From positions 124,001-188,000 of the forward strand of contig JFHB01000019.1 in NCBI GenBank assembly GCA_000729835.1: a DNA stretch of 64,000 bases. The letters run 5' to 3'. The notes under the pieces are model-generated. The model was given only the letters and a program-made list of their open reading frames with translations, was not told the DNA's origin and ran no database searches. How positions within the stretch are numbered: the stretch's first letter is position 1; each line of letters opens with the position of its first letter. Source of the DNA: Atkinsonella hypoxylon. Lineage: Eukaryota; Ascomycota; Sordariomycetes; Hypocreales; Clavicipitaceae. The position numbers and the translations under genes are program-made. Below are positions 22,715 through 34,904 of the stretch, one piece after another.

Positions 22715-23836
22715 TCAACCATCCATCTCCTCGTCACCATCTTCATCTTCGTCCTCTTCATCGTCCGATACGTCCAAGTTGTCCTCCTCGCCCTCGGGCA
22801 TCTCTCCTAGCTCTTTATTAATGGTCTGGAACAGCTCGACAGCGTGCTCTCCAAGTCTCTCATCCTCATAGTCAAGCATAGCATACAGCTTGAGGCACTG
22901 AGCGAGCCACTCTCGGGCGGTTGACCAGGTGGATTTCCATGCCTCCTTGCTGTCTCCGTTATGCTGAGGTTGATTTTGCCGCTGCTTATCTCCCGACATG
23001 TACAAGCACCATCCGCCAAGATACCATGATTCCACACTTTGATCATCGTCTGAGACCAGGCGCTCAAGGACCTTCAGCGCTTCCTCTTCCATCTCTGTCT
23101 CCAACAGCAATCGCGCTAGAGCAACACGCGTTGGAAAAGCAGGGATATCTGGATGCGCCGGAGGCAAATCTTGCCAGAGTTGTAAACTCCGCTCAAGGGC
23201 CTTTTTGGCCTCATCAACGCGCTCTTGCGAAATGCGCACGTTGGCGACTGTCTGCCACGTCTCCGGGGAGTGAGGCGCAATCATCATAGCTTCCGTGATG
23301 AGAGTCTCGCATCGCTGCTCCGCATCGTCCTCCCACGACAAATCAGTCATGTATACTTCTGCAACGGCACAAAGCACGCCTCCAAGCTTCTGCTGCTTAT
23401 CGTCCAATTCTGCCTGCTGTTCTGGCGTCCGACTGGGTAGATCGGTCAAATTTTGAATCTGCTTCCTTAAGGTAGATGCGCCTCTCTCGAACCAAGTGAC
23501 GGTGTCGTGTCCGCCTTCTTCGCTCAGCTGCGCCAAGAAGAGGAACTTCTCCGGCCCGCCGCCTATGTTTTCGTCTGCCATGCCATCTTCGTCAAGATTC
23601 ACCGCTCGTTCAAAGTAGCTGCGACCTTCTTCAATCTCTCCTGATTCGACGAGAAGAGTACCAAGCAAGTTGAGAGCGCGCAGCTCAAAATCTCCTCCGG
23701 CTCCCGTAGCTTCCAGCCCTTTGAGTGCAAGCGCAATGGCGGTATCGAGGTTGCCGACCTCGAACTGTGTCTCCGCATCATTGAGAAGAGAGGCAGGGCT
23801 CTGCGATTTCTTGTTCTCCGACCGACTCGGCGCCAT
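22715..23836 (-). CDS. ACL4: TPR protein Acl4, dedicated chaperone of ribosomal protein L4
   Basis: Acl4 binds newly made Rpl4/uL4 and escorts it to the pre-60S particle. A single exon encodes 373 aa. Several TPR units are visible (SLLNDAETQFEVGNLDTAI, AEVYMTDLSWEDDAEQR, ALARLLLETEMEEEALKVLE) and the protein ends in a strongly acidic tail (DVSDDEEDEDEDGDEEMDG), the same layout as Acl4 in yeast and Chaetomium. The frame is open upstream to 23992; the ATG at 23836 was chosen because the TPR region starts soon after it and the upstream part is basic and unlike the family. Head-to-head with RIB5 across 527 bp. Confidence 0.85.
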   Translation of the reverse strand: MAPSRSENKKSQSPASLLNDAETQFEVGNLDTAIALALKGLEATGAGGDFELRALNLLGTLLVESGEIEEGRSYFERAVNLDEDGMADENIGGGPEKFLFLAQLSEEGGHDTVTWFERGASTLRKQIQNLTDLPSRTPEQQAELDDKQQKLGGVLCAVAEVYMTDLSWEDDAEQRCETLITEAMMIAPHSPETWQTVANVRISQERVDEAKKALERSLQLWQDLPPAHPDIPAFPTRVALARLLLETEMEEEALKVLERLVSDDDQSVESWYLGGWCLYMSGDKQRQNQPQHNGDSKEAWKSTWSTAREWLAQCLKLYAMLDYEDERLGEHAVELFQTINKELGEMPEGEEDNLDVSDDEEDEDEDGDEEMDG

Positions 23837-24363
23837 CAGGTCGGTTGAGATTCTCTTCAAAACGCTATGCAAATATTGTGTCAATCGCTTATGAGAATAG
23901 ACGCGCACTGTAGGAGGAGGAAAGCCGAAGAACCTCGCGCAGAATCCAAGCATGCGAATTGTAGACAACAGAACGACCTTGCTGCATCTCACAACTTGGC
24001 GCTATCGAAAATTTTGGGCGGGAGTTGGAGTTTCTTATCGATAGTGCGTCTCCCGCCCCTCTAGCACAGTTGGCGGGGGGCAGTTCATGAATGACCCGGC
24101 CGGCAGCAACACACGGCGTGGTGCTTCGACGACCATCCCTCGAATAACTGTTGCTTTCCAAGCGAGCGAGCGATACGGCGCGAGATTGGATTAAAAGTTC
24201 AAGCCTCCTTCAACTCCCATAAAAGCCATATCCTTGGATACTGATGTGGGCCATTCCCACTCCCAGAAGCCCCTCGCTCCTCAAGAAATATCGATTCCTT
24301 GCCAAGTCTCTCAATCTACCTCATTGGACTGCCTAGACTCGCTGTCGTACATTCACATCCACC
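23837..24363. promoter_or_regulatory. Shared divergent promoter ACL4/RIB5 with RRPE-like element
   Basis: GAAAATTTTG at 24007-24016 has an AAAATTTT core like the yeast RRPE and lies about 170 bp upstream of the ACL4 ATG, the usual distance for this element. A CT-rich leader precedes RIB5. The role is inferred. Confidence 0.45.
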
Positions 24364-25126
24364 ATGTTTACAGGAATTGTTGAAGATATCGGAGGTAAGG
24401 GATAAGGAAGTCTTATCCTTCTGCTACTCGGCTTTTTCGTAATCCCTAACTTCGCCAGTTGTCTCCCAGCTGGATAGAAATGACGCCACCGGCGGCACCA
24501 CCATGACTTTCACCATCCCCCCTTCATCGCCTCTCCTCCAGGACTGCCATGACGGTGACTCCATCGCCGTGAATGGATGCTGCCTCACCGTAACATCATT
24601 CAGTAGTGACGCCTTCAAAGTCGGCGTCGCCCCCGAGACATTACGCATCACCAACCTTGGTACCCTCGTCAAAGACAGCCGAGTCAACTTGGAGCGTGCC
24701 GTTAGAGCTGACACCCGCATGGGAGGTCACTTTGTGCAAGGTCATGTCGATACCACGGCTGAAATTCTGTCCGCAATACCAGACGGAAATGCTCTGACTT
24801 TTCGGTTTCAGCCGAAAAATCGTGAAATGCTGCGATACATCATTTTTAAGGGGTTTATCGCTATAGACGGCACCAGCTTGACCGTCACCAAGGTGAATGA
24901 CGCGGAGGCGTGGTGGGAGATCATGTTGATTGCCTATTCGCAGACGAGGGTCGTCTTGGCACAAAAACAGAAGGGAGACACTGTAAATATTGAAGTCGAT
25001 ATGATGGCCAAGTACGCTGAGAAGTCACTGGCTGGAATTCTGGGCGCGGACAGCGGCGATGGGTCGATTCCTTTCCTCGAGAAAATGATTCAGCGTACAA
25101 TTGCTCAGCAACAGCAAAAGCAGTAG
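24364..25126 (+). CDS. RIB5: Riboflavin synthase alpha chain
   Basis: It catalyses the last step of riboflavin synthesis, the dismutation of two 6,7-dimethyl-8-ribityllumazine molecules. Exon 1 is only 31 nt (24364-24394, MFTGIVEDIG); exon 2 is 24459-25126; together 232 aa. Two tandem lumazine-binding barrels are seen. The first starts MFTGIVEDIG and contains SIAVNGCCLTV and GGHFVQGHVDTTAE; the second contains FIAIDGTSLTVTKV and a final VDMMAKYAEK. The usual length is about 215-240 aa. The tiny first exon means the gene is easily missed at its 5' end. Confidence 0.96.
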
Positions 25127-25298
25127 TCGGTCTGATCACGTTTGACACAGTAACTCGAGAACAGACTGTTGGCGGCAAATGATAATAATAGTGACATGGT
25201 CGGGGTATCGTAATCTCGTCTCATCTCTCTCCTCTCTTCTCGTCACAATAAAGCTTATGAATACATCCAAAGCTGGCTATTGAAGAGAGCGGTGGCCC

Positions 25299-27053
25299 TT
25301 ATGCATCGCCCCAGATTTCAGCAAGCTTTTGGCTCAGCGCCTTACTTATCTTCTTCCTACCAACAAGATGGTCCAGTTGACTAGAAACGAGCTCTTGCTT
25401 GCGCTTCCTGCCTTGCTCGCCGCTTCCGCACTTTTCAAAAGCTTTGACAAAATCGTACGGCGTTCGCCAGCGCCTTTGAATTTCTAAAGCGCGCTCACCC
25501 GTTACACCTCTAGTTGTCATCAGCATCTTCAAGAAAACATCCCGTAACGTCATGAGTTCGGATTTCGACGATAACGAGGAGAAGACAGGATAGGTTACAT
25601 AGTATCCTCGCGACGGTTGTGTTCGACGCAGATGTTCTAGCAAAGGCAGGTAATTTTGCGCTGTAATTGATTTTGAGGGAATAATGTGAAGTGTCTGCGC
25701 TTCATATTTTCTTTTAAGCATTGCCGTCATTCGAGACAAATACTTTATCGTCTCATCCATCTTTGTTGTTCTCTTCACAAAATATCCATTGACAACCTGG
25801 GTCGACGCTATGGCAGACGACACGGCTTCTTCGTATCTCTGCCAAGTAGCAGGATCGATTGAGATGTCTTCAATGATGTAAATGACGTTTTTCACGCCTG
25901 AACGCTTCAGGCGGAATTTCTGTTCATGAAACCTGCCATCTTTGATACTTCCAATCAAGTCATCCAAGCGTTTGCGCTCCACAATCCAATCCAGCACGAC
26001 TTCATCACCTTCGGCTCCCAACCGCTGGAGCAACGTAGAGTCATGGCACTTGGCAATCCATTGGGCATCGCCGACTTCGAGACTTCGCATAATTGGAGCC
26101 GCATTTTGCTTGGCGAGTTCATCCTGCATATAGTCACGATCGGTCTTCGCCCTTACTTCTCGCACGTCCAAGACTAGGCGCACGGTAAACGATCCCGGGG
26201 CCAGTTTTATTGCATCAAATTTGGGCAACAATCCATCTATCGTAACCTCGTCTGTGGTTGGGACATGATTGGTACGAGTGTTGTCATCGATAATGAGCAG
26301 ATCTGGGGATATGGATCGCTCAGTCGAAGGCTTTGTCAGTTCTCGGGCTTCTGGTCCCAGTTTATTCGGCCTTTGCGCTTCAGCATTTCGTAAATCGGCG
26401 GCACAATGGCTAGTCTCCTTGATCCGTCTGGCAACTTCCCAACCATCATCTGTCAATGCGTAGCGTCGCAGAGGCCGGCCTCTCTCGTAAACGAGTTCTT
26501 TTTGAACCAACGTTTTTATAGAATTCCAGGCAGTATAGAACTTAGTTGGGTCGGTGGGAGCGGTGAATGAAGAGTCGCAATGTGGTTGCGAGACCTCGAT
26601 CAGCTCTGCTTTAGTCATGCTTGCCGAAGAGTCATCGGGAAGAGTAGCTAATCCAATCAACAGAGCATATGCGCCGGAACGAAAGCTAGGAACGTACGCT
26701 TTGGGAAGCTTGGTCTTGCGCTTCTTACTTGCTGGCCCAGCCTCATCGTCACCTGCCGCCTCCTTCTGAGCTCTCTCGGCAGCTTTCCTAACCTGAGGAT
26801 GTTCGGGCATGACAAGGTCATTTTCATGGCAGTGCAACTTGAGTTTCTCAGTCAGACGGTCACATAACTTTGGCCCAAAGCCTTTAAGCTGCTGTAATTC
26901 GGAAGGATGCTGGAAAATGAGGGGACAGGCTTTGAGGGACTGGTAGGCGTTCCGGTAAGTAGTGAAGCCTTTCGAGCTGCGTTCTCTAGCTTGATCCATC
27001 CATTCTTTGACCCAGGCGAGTAATTGAGGATTGGGACACTGGTCATCAGACAT
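25299..27053 (-). CDS. MUS81: Mus81 structure-specific endonuclease catalytic subunit
   Basis: With its partner Eme1/Mms4, Mus81 cuts branched DNA such as 3' flaps, stalled forks and Holliday junctions. A single exon encodes 584 aa. Seen in order: an N-terminal helix-hairpin-helix (HPSELQQLKGFGPKLCDRL), a basic linker, a winged-helix region around residues 130-230, and the XPF/ERCC4 nuclease domain from about residue 290. That domain has LVLDVREVRAK (metal-binding Asp and Glu) and the signature VERKRLDDL (ERKxxxD). A C-terminal HhH region follows. Length and order match fungal Mus81. The start ATG at 27053 lies just before the conserved N-terminal NPQLLAWVKEW. Confidence 0.96.
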   Translation of the reverse strand: MSDDQCPNPQLLAWVKEWMDQARERSSKGFTTYRNAYQSLKACPLIFQHPSELQQLKGFGPKLCDRLTEKLKLHCHENDLVMPEHPQVRKAAERAQKEAAGDDEAGPASKKRKTKLPKAYVPSFRSGAYALLIGLATLPDDSSASMTKAELIEVSQPHCDSSFTAPTDPTKFYTAWNSIKTLVQKELVYERGRPLRRYALTDDGWEVARRIKETSHCAADLRNAEAQRPNKLGPEARELTKPSTERSISPDLLIIDDNTRTNHVPTTDEVTIDGLLPKFDAIKLAPGSFTVRLVLDVREVRAKTDRDYMQDELAKQNAAPIMRSLEVGDAQWIAKCHDSTLLQRLGAEGDEVVLDWIVERKRLDDLIGSIKDGRFHEQKFRLKRSGVKNVIYIIEDISIDPATWQRYEEAVSSAIASTQVVNGYFVKRTTKMDETIKYLSRMTAMLKRKYEAQTLHIIPSKSITAQNYLPLLEHLRRTQPSRGYYVTYPVFSSLSSKSELMTLRDVFLKMLMTTRGVTGERALEIQRRWRTPYDFVKAFEKCGSGEQGRKRKQELVSSQLDHLVGRKKISKALSQKLAEIWGDA

Positions 27054-28904
27054 GGTCTTCAGGTTGGCCCGCTGGACAGCTTGTCGCCATTGAGGAACTG
27101 CTCAGTCTATTATGCCGAAAAGAAGTCGTAAACACCCGGACCTTGCCAAACGAACAGACAAAAATAGGGGGGAAAATAGGGGAAAAGAAAGGGCTTTGAT
27201 CATCATTCAACTAGCAAGGTTTTTTGGAAGAGTCTGAAGCAATGGAGCAACTTGTATCAAAGTAGCAAAGCAAAGCAAAGCAAATAGGCGAGCACGCTTT
27301 CCTCGTGCAAAGGCGCGGTGAGGAAAAGCCGTGGCGCGTCTCTTTGCCCGAGCTTCTGGAAGGACATGCACGAGGTGTCGCGAGCGCACGTGTTTCATCT
27401 GTCAGCGGAATATTATTATGTCTGAGCATCTACCTAGGTACCTGAGGCATCCATCCATCCATCCATCCACCCATCCATCCATCCATCCATCCTACCATTC
27501 ATCCATCCTACCATTCATCCATCCATCCATCTATCCATCTACAGTGGGTGTGTAAAGTCTGGTCTGGTATGTCTCGGAATCCTTTGGTTGTTTAGTCCCC
27601 TTTTCCCGCAGGCTTACAGTTACCATACCACTCCATATCCGGACTCATTCATTAGTGCAAAGTGTTGGCACCTAGTTTTGTTCCGCTCAAAGAAGCCAAT
27701 TCAGTATATGTCACACAGGCTGCGGGCTTTTTCAATGCCGACCACCCAGCAAGCATGCCCAATGCCGACCTCCTACGTAATGACTACCCACTACCCAATA
27801 CCCAATACCCAATACCCCAATACCTACGTCCGTACCTGGTAGCTAGCTAGGGTCTAGGGTGCCTAGCATGCTAACCAAAGGTCCCAGTTGACCTAATAAG
27901 GTATCAATCAGGTATACACGCCAACCCTTGAATTACATAGGTATTTTGCAGATCTACATGCAGGGGGGAATCGAGCCAATTAGCTGTCGAACGGCAAGTG
28001 AGTGAGACACAGAGATAAGTCTCTTCGGGTGGCGTTCAATAGTTAGCCCGAGTATCCTCTGTGTGCCGCTAACAGCTGCTAACAAAAAAAGAGGGGCAAG
28101 TATCTTTGCAAATAAAACAAGGGTTGGAGTGTGGATTTAGCCAGTTTGCTAGTACCCATATCAAGGACCACTCAAAAAATTCTCAATGTCCACGCGCACG
28201 GCTATCGAGGGCTAGTTACAGCTTGCGCCTTGATGAATGTTACCTGCTCCACTTCTCTTTGTCAGTCGTTTGTGTCTCTGCGAGGTGGTGCGAACGACAG
28301 CATCATGCTTCCCCCCGCTCCACTCCTCCCCCCTCCATTCCAAGTCGTATGATTGTACGGAGTGCGGAGTATGTACATCTGGCCTTGCTGCCCTCCCAGT
28401 TCAGTTCTAAATATACATGTACCTACGGATACTGAAACGAAGAAGAGGGTCGTTCTCGCCAATCCGAACACCGGCAAGGAATTTCTGCCATGTACCGCAC
28501 TCAAACTGCTTTGACATGATAACTGATAATTGACCAACCATTGTTCCATTGAGGTTATGTTATAATCAGATCAGAACCGGTGCCAGCCCAAGTTACTTTA
28601 GGCACTTGACCCCACCACCAACGACCGACCAGTAATAAAAGAAGCTGCGTCGCATCGTCGCCTCCCGTCATCCTCTCCCAGCTTCTTTGAGCTCCGCCAC
28701 CGCATTCTTGTTCTACGGCTAGGTATGTACTACCATGGATTCTAGACGGCTCAACACTCCAATTCTATCACGACAATACCTTCGTCTTCGTCTCCAGGCC
28801 CACTGTCAATCTCACTCCGTTCGGGGTCTCAAATAGCTATACATGATATCAACTGACACACTGATGCTCAGATACCCCACTACCTCCAGATACGTCATTT
28901 CAAC
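27054..28904. other. Intergenic region with microsatellites and a likely 5' UTR intron
   Basis: No gene recognised over 1.85 kb. A (CATC)n tract lies at 27448-27540 and a (CCCAATA)n tract at about 27786-27823. Next to the following gene, AG|GTATGT at 28721 and GCTCAG at 28866-28871 with a CTGAC branch-like site fit a 149-bp intron (28723-28871) in the 5' UTR of the phosphoacetylglucosamine mutase gene. Confidence 0.45.
27448..27540. repeat. CATC tetranucleotide microsatellite
   Basis: About 93 bp of CATC units with a few interruptions (CACC, CTACCATT, TATC). No coding use is evident. Confidence 0.9.
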
Positions 28905-30602
28905 ATGGATAACAAGATCCTCGAGGCGTCAGCAAAGTACCCCATTGTTGCCAAATATGCTTATAAATATGGCACTGCAGGCTTTCGTATGAAGGCTGGC
29001 TTGCTCGGTGGCGTTTCGTTCCGTGTCGGTTTGCTCGCCGGTCTGCGAAGCCGCAAGCTCAATGGCAGTGCCATTGGTGTCATGATCACCGCCAGTCACA
29101 ACCCAGCCGCGGATAACGGTGTCAAGATTGTTGACCCGATGGGAGAGATGCTGGAACAGGAGTGGGAAGCCTACGCTACCCATCTGGTGAACTGTCCCAC
29201 CGACCAGGAGCTTCTCGACGCCTACAAGGCGCTGGCCGTCCGGCTCCAGATCGACCTTAACTCACCCGGTCGTGTCATCTACGGTCGTGACACCCGCCCA
29301 TCCGGTCACAGTCTTGTTGCCGCCCTGGCTGCAGGTCTCGAAGCGACTGGCATAGAATACACCGACTACAAGATCTTGACGACTCCGCAGCTACACTACC
29401 TCACACGATGTGTCAATACTGAAGGCACACCCAAGGCTTATGGAGAAACTAGCGAGGTGGGCTATTACAAAAAATTTGCTGATGCTTTTGTCCGCGCTCT
29501 CAGAGGAAGAAAAATAAAAGGTCATCTCACGGTCGATTGTGCAAATGGTGTTGGTGGACCCAAGTTGTTGGAAATGTTGAAGTTCATCCCCAAAGACGTC
29601 ACTGGATTCGAAGTCAGGGTTGTCAACGATGACGTTCTCCGCCCCGAGGTCCTGAACCTAGATGTAAGTAGCATTTGCCTCCCTGCCGCTCCGCGACAGG
29701 CTTCGCTGCCTTCATCTTGCGTGATTGCTAACCTGTAGCTGTAGTGCGGTGCCGACCATGTCAAAACGAAGCAGCGAGCTCCTCATAACCCCAAGCCTGT
29801 GCCTGGTGCACGTTGTTGTTCCTTCGATGGCGATGCTGATCGCTTAATCTACTACTGGATCAACCCGCACACTGGTTTCTCCATATTGGACGGTGACCGA
29901 ATCTCTTCTCTCTGTGCATCTTTTATCGGAGATTTGACCCGCTCTGCTGGCCTGCAGGATGACTTACGGATTGGTGTTGTCCAAACTGCCTATGCCAATG
30001 GTGCTAGCACCAGCTACATCGAGAGGCACCTCCAGCTTCCTGTTGTATTCACACCCACTGGCGTGAAGCATTTACACCACGCTGCCTGCCAATTCGATGT
30101 AGGTGTTTACTTTGAGGCCAATGGTCATGGTACGGTCGTTTTCTCACAAGAGGCTATGCATACCTTCCGAAAGAAGGAGCCTCAGTCACCCGCTCAAAAA
30201 GACGCTCTTGATACCCTGGCTGCCGTTGGTGATCTAATCAACCAGACTGTCGGGGACGCCATCTCAGATATGCTGATGGTGGAGGTTGTATTGGCTCACA
30301 AGGGTTGGACTCTGCAGGACTGGGCTATGACATACACCGACCTCCCCAACCGTCTTGTTCGTGTCGAGGTTGGCAATAAGGACCTTTTCAAGGCCACGGA
30401 CGCTGAGCGACGTCTCAGCCACCCACCTGGTGTTCAAGACGAGATTGACCAAGTGGTTCAGAAGTATACCACAGCCCGCTCATTTGCGCGGGCTAGCGGC
30501 ACAGAAAACGCCTGCAGAGTGTACGCCGAAGCCGCCACTCGCTCCGAGGCTGATGAACTTGCCAGCAAGGTCGCCCAGATTGTGAAGCAGTTTGGATCGT
30601 AG
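28905..30602 (+). CDS. PCM1: Phosphoacetylglucosamine mutase
   Basis: It converts GlcNAc-6-phosphate to GlcNAc-1-phosphate, a step to UDP-GlcNAc for chitin, N-glycans and GPI anchors. Two exons, 28905-29663 and 29745-30602, join in phase 0 (NLD-CGAD) to give 538 aa. The active-site phosphoserine lies in ITASHNP (Ser64), the Mg-binding loop is FDGDADR (281-286) and the C-terminal phosphate-binding loop is FARASGTENACRVY. These are hallmarks of the AGM1/PAGM branch rather than phosphoglucomutase. Two successive CTGTAG acceptors sit at the intron end; the second keeps the frame. Its product feeds the same GPI and glycan routes as PER1 further along, but there is no sign of co-regulation. Confidence 0.96.
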
Positions 30603-31402
30603 AACATCCGCTGATCTTTGACGATGATGGGTTATATGACTGACTTGAAAAATGAAGAACGCATTTTACGACGGATTTGTTTTGAGTGGATAACGGAGTC
30701 GGGAAAATTGTCTAAGTGGAGTGAATTATGCATAGGTAAAAAAAATCTTAGTGTGTGAACGACATGGTGTCATGACTGAAAAGTTACAATTGATCACTTG
30801 GTCACTGCATGCTTTCTATATATAAGTAACAACAAGAGACAGATTTTATGGTGTGATTATGGAAGCACTCGGTGCCTCCATTGCCAATCACTGTCTTCAA
30901 ATGTTGACCAATGGTGCTTCGTTCCGTACACGCATACCATGCTCGGCAAGCCTACAGAGAACTGCCCTATCACTCGGCATCACAGAGCACGCATGCTTCA
31001 TCGAACGTCGTTATTAAGAAATACCAGTCTTATACGCCGGTCCGACCCGGCGCAACCCTGCCGCCAAATCTATCTAATGAGTCGCCGAGCAGCGATGCTC
31101 CCGGTTCTCGCTCCTTCTTTTACAGGGCGCTATCCTAGCCACGAGCCTTGTTTCCTCTAGTCAATGGAAACGGCTCCTTCGACAAGAAACCAGCCTTTTT
31201 TTTTGGTTTTCATAAACTCAATGTAATGCATTTGTTCTTGGTCCTCGCTCTTCTGACCTGGAACAAGGGTCCTCCCGTCATGTTCTTTGGATTTCTCATT
31301 GATCACCGTGAACTGATATGCGTTCCACTTTCATTTTCTCATCTTGGGGTATGATGGGGGTTTTTCTTTTGAGGGGTTTTTTTTTTTTAATCTTTTTTGG
31401 TT
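30603..31402. other. Convergent intergenic region
   Basis: It lies between the 3' ends of the mutase and methyltransferase genes. It contains T runs near 31197-31205 and 31379-31388. No gene is recognised. Confidence 0.4.
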
Positions 31403-32922
<1,520 letters not shown>

Positions 32923-33649
32923 CGTGTCCTGGAGAGAAGAAATAAAATAAAAAATAAACTGAAACAAGGTGTTGGCGGCAAAAGTCTGGACGGCAAATTC
33001 GATGCTTTCCCCACAAGACGGCGCCGCGAGACCACAAGGATTGGGAGTGGAAAAGAAATCTTTGTTTGCTATCGCAGCGCAAGAGAAACGAGACGAGGTT
33101 GAGCGGCCTAGACTGGCATGCCGTGCAGGTTTTGTCGGGCAGAAAATATAATTCATCGTCGTCACCGCCCTGCGCCGGACCAGTGCCTTGGGGCGCCTGG
33201 CTTGGTTGATTTCAACTGCAATAGCATGGTAGACCGGCCCGTGCGGTCTAACGCGGCTGCTCGTCAAGTGTCCGGCGCTAAGCAGCAGAGTGGCTTGATC
33301 GGCATTGCTCCGAACGCCTGTGACCATATTAGCATGGCAAGTGATGGGCAGGAACAAATCAAGCGTCAAATTCTAGGTCTCATATCGCAACATGGACTGA
33401 TGCACACATGCGTTGAAACCCAAAATCCAAAGATTCTTCGTAAACCATCTTTTATTCACTGGACCATTCCGTGAGCCTTCACGAGCAATGCCTAACAAAA
33501 ATCTCTCATATTCCATTTTTACACTTTACACTTTACACTTTACACGCCCCATCTTATTCTAGACCCTGAAGAACGCCGCCAACACCGTGTCATGCAAGAA
33601 GATTGAGCCAATAATGAACGCACAGCCCGAACAGCATTTCATCCCTCCA
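32923..33649. other. Intergenic region with ACACTTT tandem repeat
   Basis: It lies between the start of the methyltransferase gene and the 3' end of NSA2. A 7-bp repeat, ACACTTT, occurs about three and a half times at 33521-33545. No gene is recognised. Confidence 0.4.
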
Positions 33650-34539
33650 TCACACCAACAGCACGCTGTTTACGCAGCCATCGTTCTCAGGATTGTTCGT
33701 CACCTGAGCATACCGACCCCAAACCACCTTTCCACCGGCAGTCACCAGTCCCAACTCACTAACATTGACTTCGATCACGGTTCCTTTTGTCAAAACACCG
33801 AGCTGTGTATACAACGGGTTTTGAGGGTTCTTCTTCACGCTGATGATGGGCAACTGCACCGTGACACCCAGCTCAGGATGCGTCAAGTTAGTCGTCTTGT
33901 AACGCAAGCCCATAGGACGGATAAACCTCTCATACTTGGGATTTCGACGCGTGAAATCCTGTCCGACAAAAGTCGGCTTGGTAACCATGCGCTTCCACCC
34001 CTTCTTCTGAATCTTCTTGCCCGTCTTGACTACGCTAAACATCTCCTCCTCGCTGATCCCTCGGACCTTGGGCAGTGGCACCGCAAACTTGGCCGCCTTC
34101 TCCGCTCGCTTGTTCTTGATGGCACTGCTGAGAGCCTTGGCAGAGGACGGAGTCGTCCGGTCCAAAAGGTACGATGGCATCGGGGTCGAGGGCTCTTTCT
34201 CATCGGCGGTTTTGATGTTCCGCTCCTCGTGGGCCTTGATCTGCTTCTTCATCTGGATCTTCTCCTTGTGGCGCTTTTGCTGGTACAGTTTGGCGCGCAG
34301 GCCGCGCAGATTCTGCGCATCCTGAGAAGCCTTGTGGCCCTCACGGGCGGCTCTCTTGCGGACTCGCTCTTCATGATCCAGACGCCGGCCGTGCAGCTTG
34401 CGCCATCGTTCCATATACTCGTTTTGCGGCTGCACCATCAAAAAATCCGTCAGATGTCATGTTCGATGGCCCACGCCCAATGAATGGCACAACCTCGCCT
34501 CATCGCAGAGGCAATAAAGACAAGGTCCCAACTTACCAT
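33650..34539 (-). CDS. NSA2: NSA2, pre-60S ribosome assembly factor
   Basis: Nsa2 is a nucleolar/nuclear factor needed for 27SB pre-rRNA processing and late 60S maturation. Exon 1 codes only for the start ATG (34539-34537), followed directly by GTAAGT. Exon 2 (34429-33650) begins after GTGCAG with PQNEYMERW. The product is 260 aa; yeast Nsa2 has 261. Seen: the highly conserved basic start [42 protein letters not shown], the middle [26 protein letters not shown] and the conserved end [22 protein letters not shown]. Without the split start, the frame would run upstream to an ATG inside the intron that gives MMVQPQNEY, which is unlike the family. Head-to-head with the bL21m gene. Confidence 0.96.
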
Positions 34540-34904
34540 GTCGACGAAAAATTTTTGGTCCAACTCAAGTTACGGGACTTTCAATCTTCACTCGTTCTGT
34601 CAATATGGGAGAGGAGAGTACGAATCTAGTGGTCGAGATTTCGCACCGCACCGCCTACGGCTGGGAAGAAGAGAAACAAGTCTAAGCTAAGCGGCGGTCA
34701 ACTTTTTACCAAAGTCCAACCCCACCCTTTTTTTTTCATCTCAAGAGCACAGAGCACAGCACCCGGCCAACGGCACAACGCTTCTCCGCAAAAGGTCAAT
34801 AACCTCAGACAACTTCCCAGCAAAGCTTCCATGAGATCGTCATCAGACAGCACCCTCTTCCGTTCGCCACCACAGACCGAAGAGGTGCCTGTCGCCATCT
34901 CACC
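34540..34904. promoter_or_regulatory. Shared divergent promoter NSA2/bL21m with RRPE- and PAC-like motifs
   Basis: AAAAATTTTT (34547-34556) is a perfect RRPE-like palindrome just upstream of the NSA2 ATG. CTCATCGC (34499-34506, GCGATGAG on the NSA2 strand), identical to the core of the yeast PAC element, lies inside NSA2 intron 1. Both motifs are known in yeast ribosome-biogenesis promoters; their action here is inferred. Confidence 0.5.

Noticed and set aside
27448..27540. CATC array as a CRISPR-like or telomere-like array
   Set aside because: It is a plain tetranucleotide microsatellite without spacers, and no telomere repeat TTAGGG is present.
33587..34483. Long plus-strand frame (298 codons) opposite NSA2
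   Set aside because: It is a mirror of the NSA2 exon; NSA2 on the minus strand has full-length family similarity and splice support, while this frame has none.
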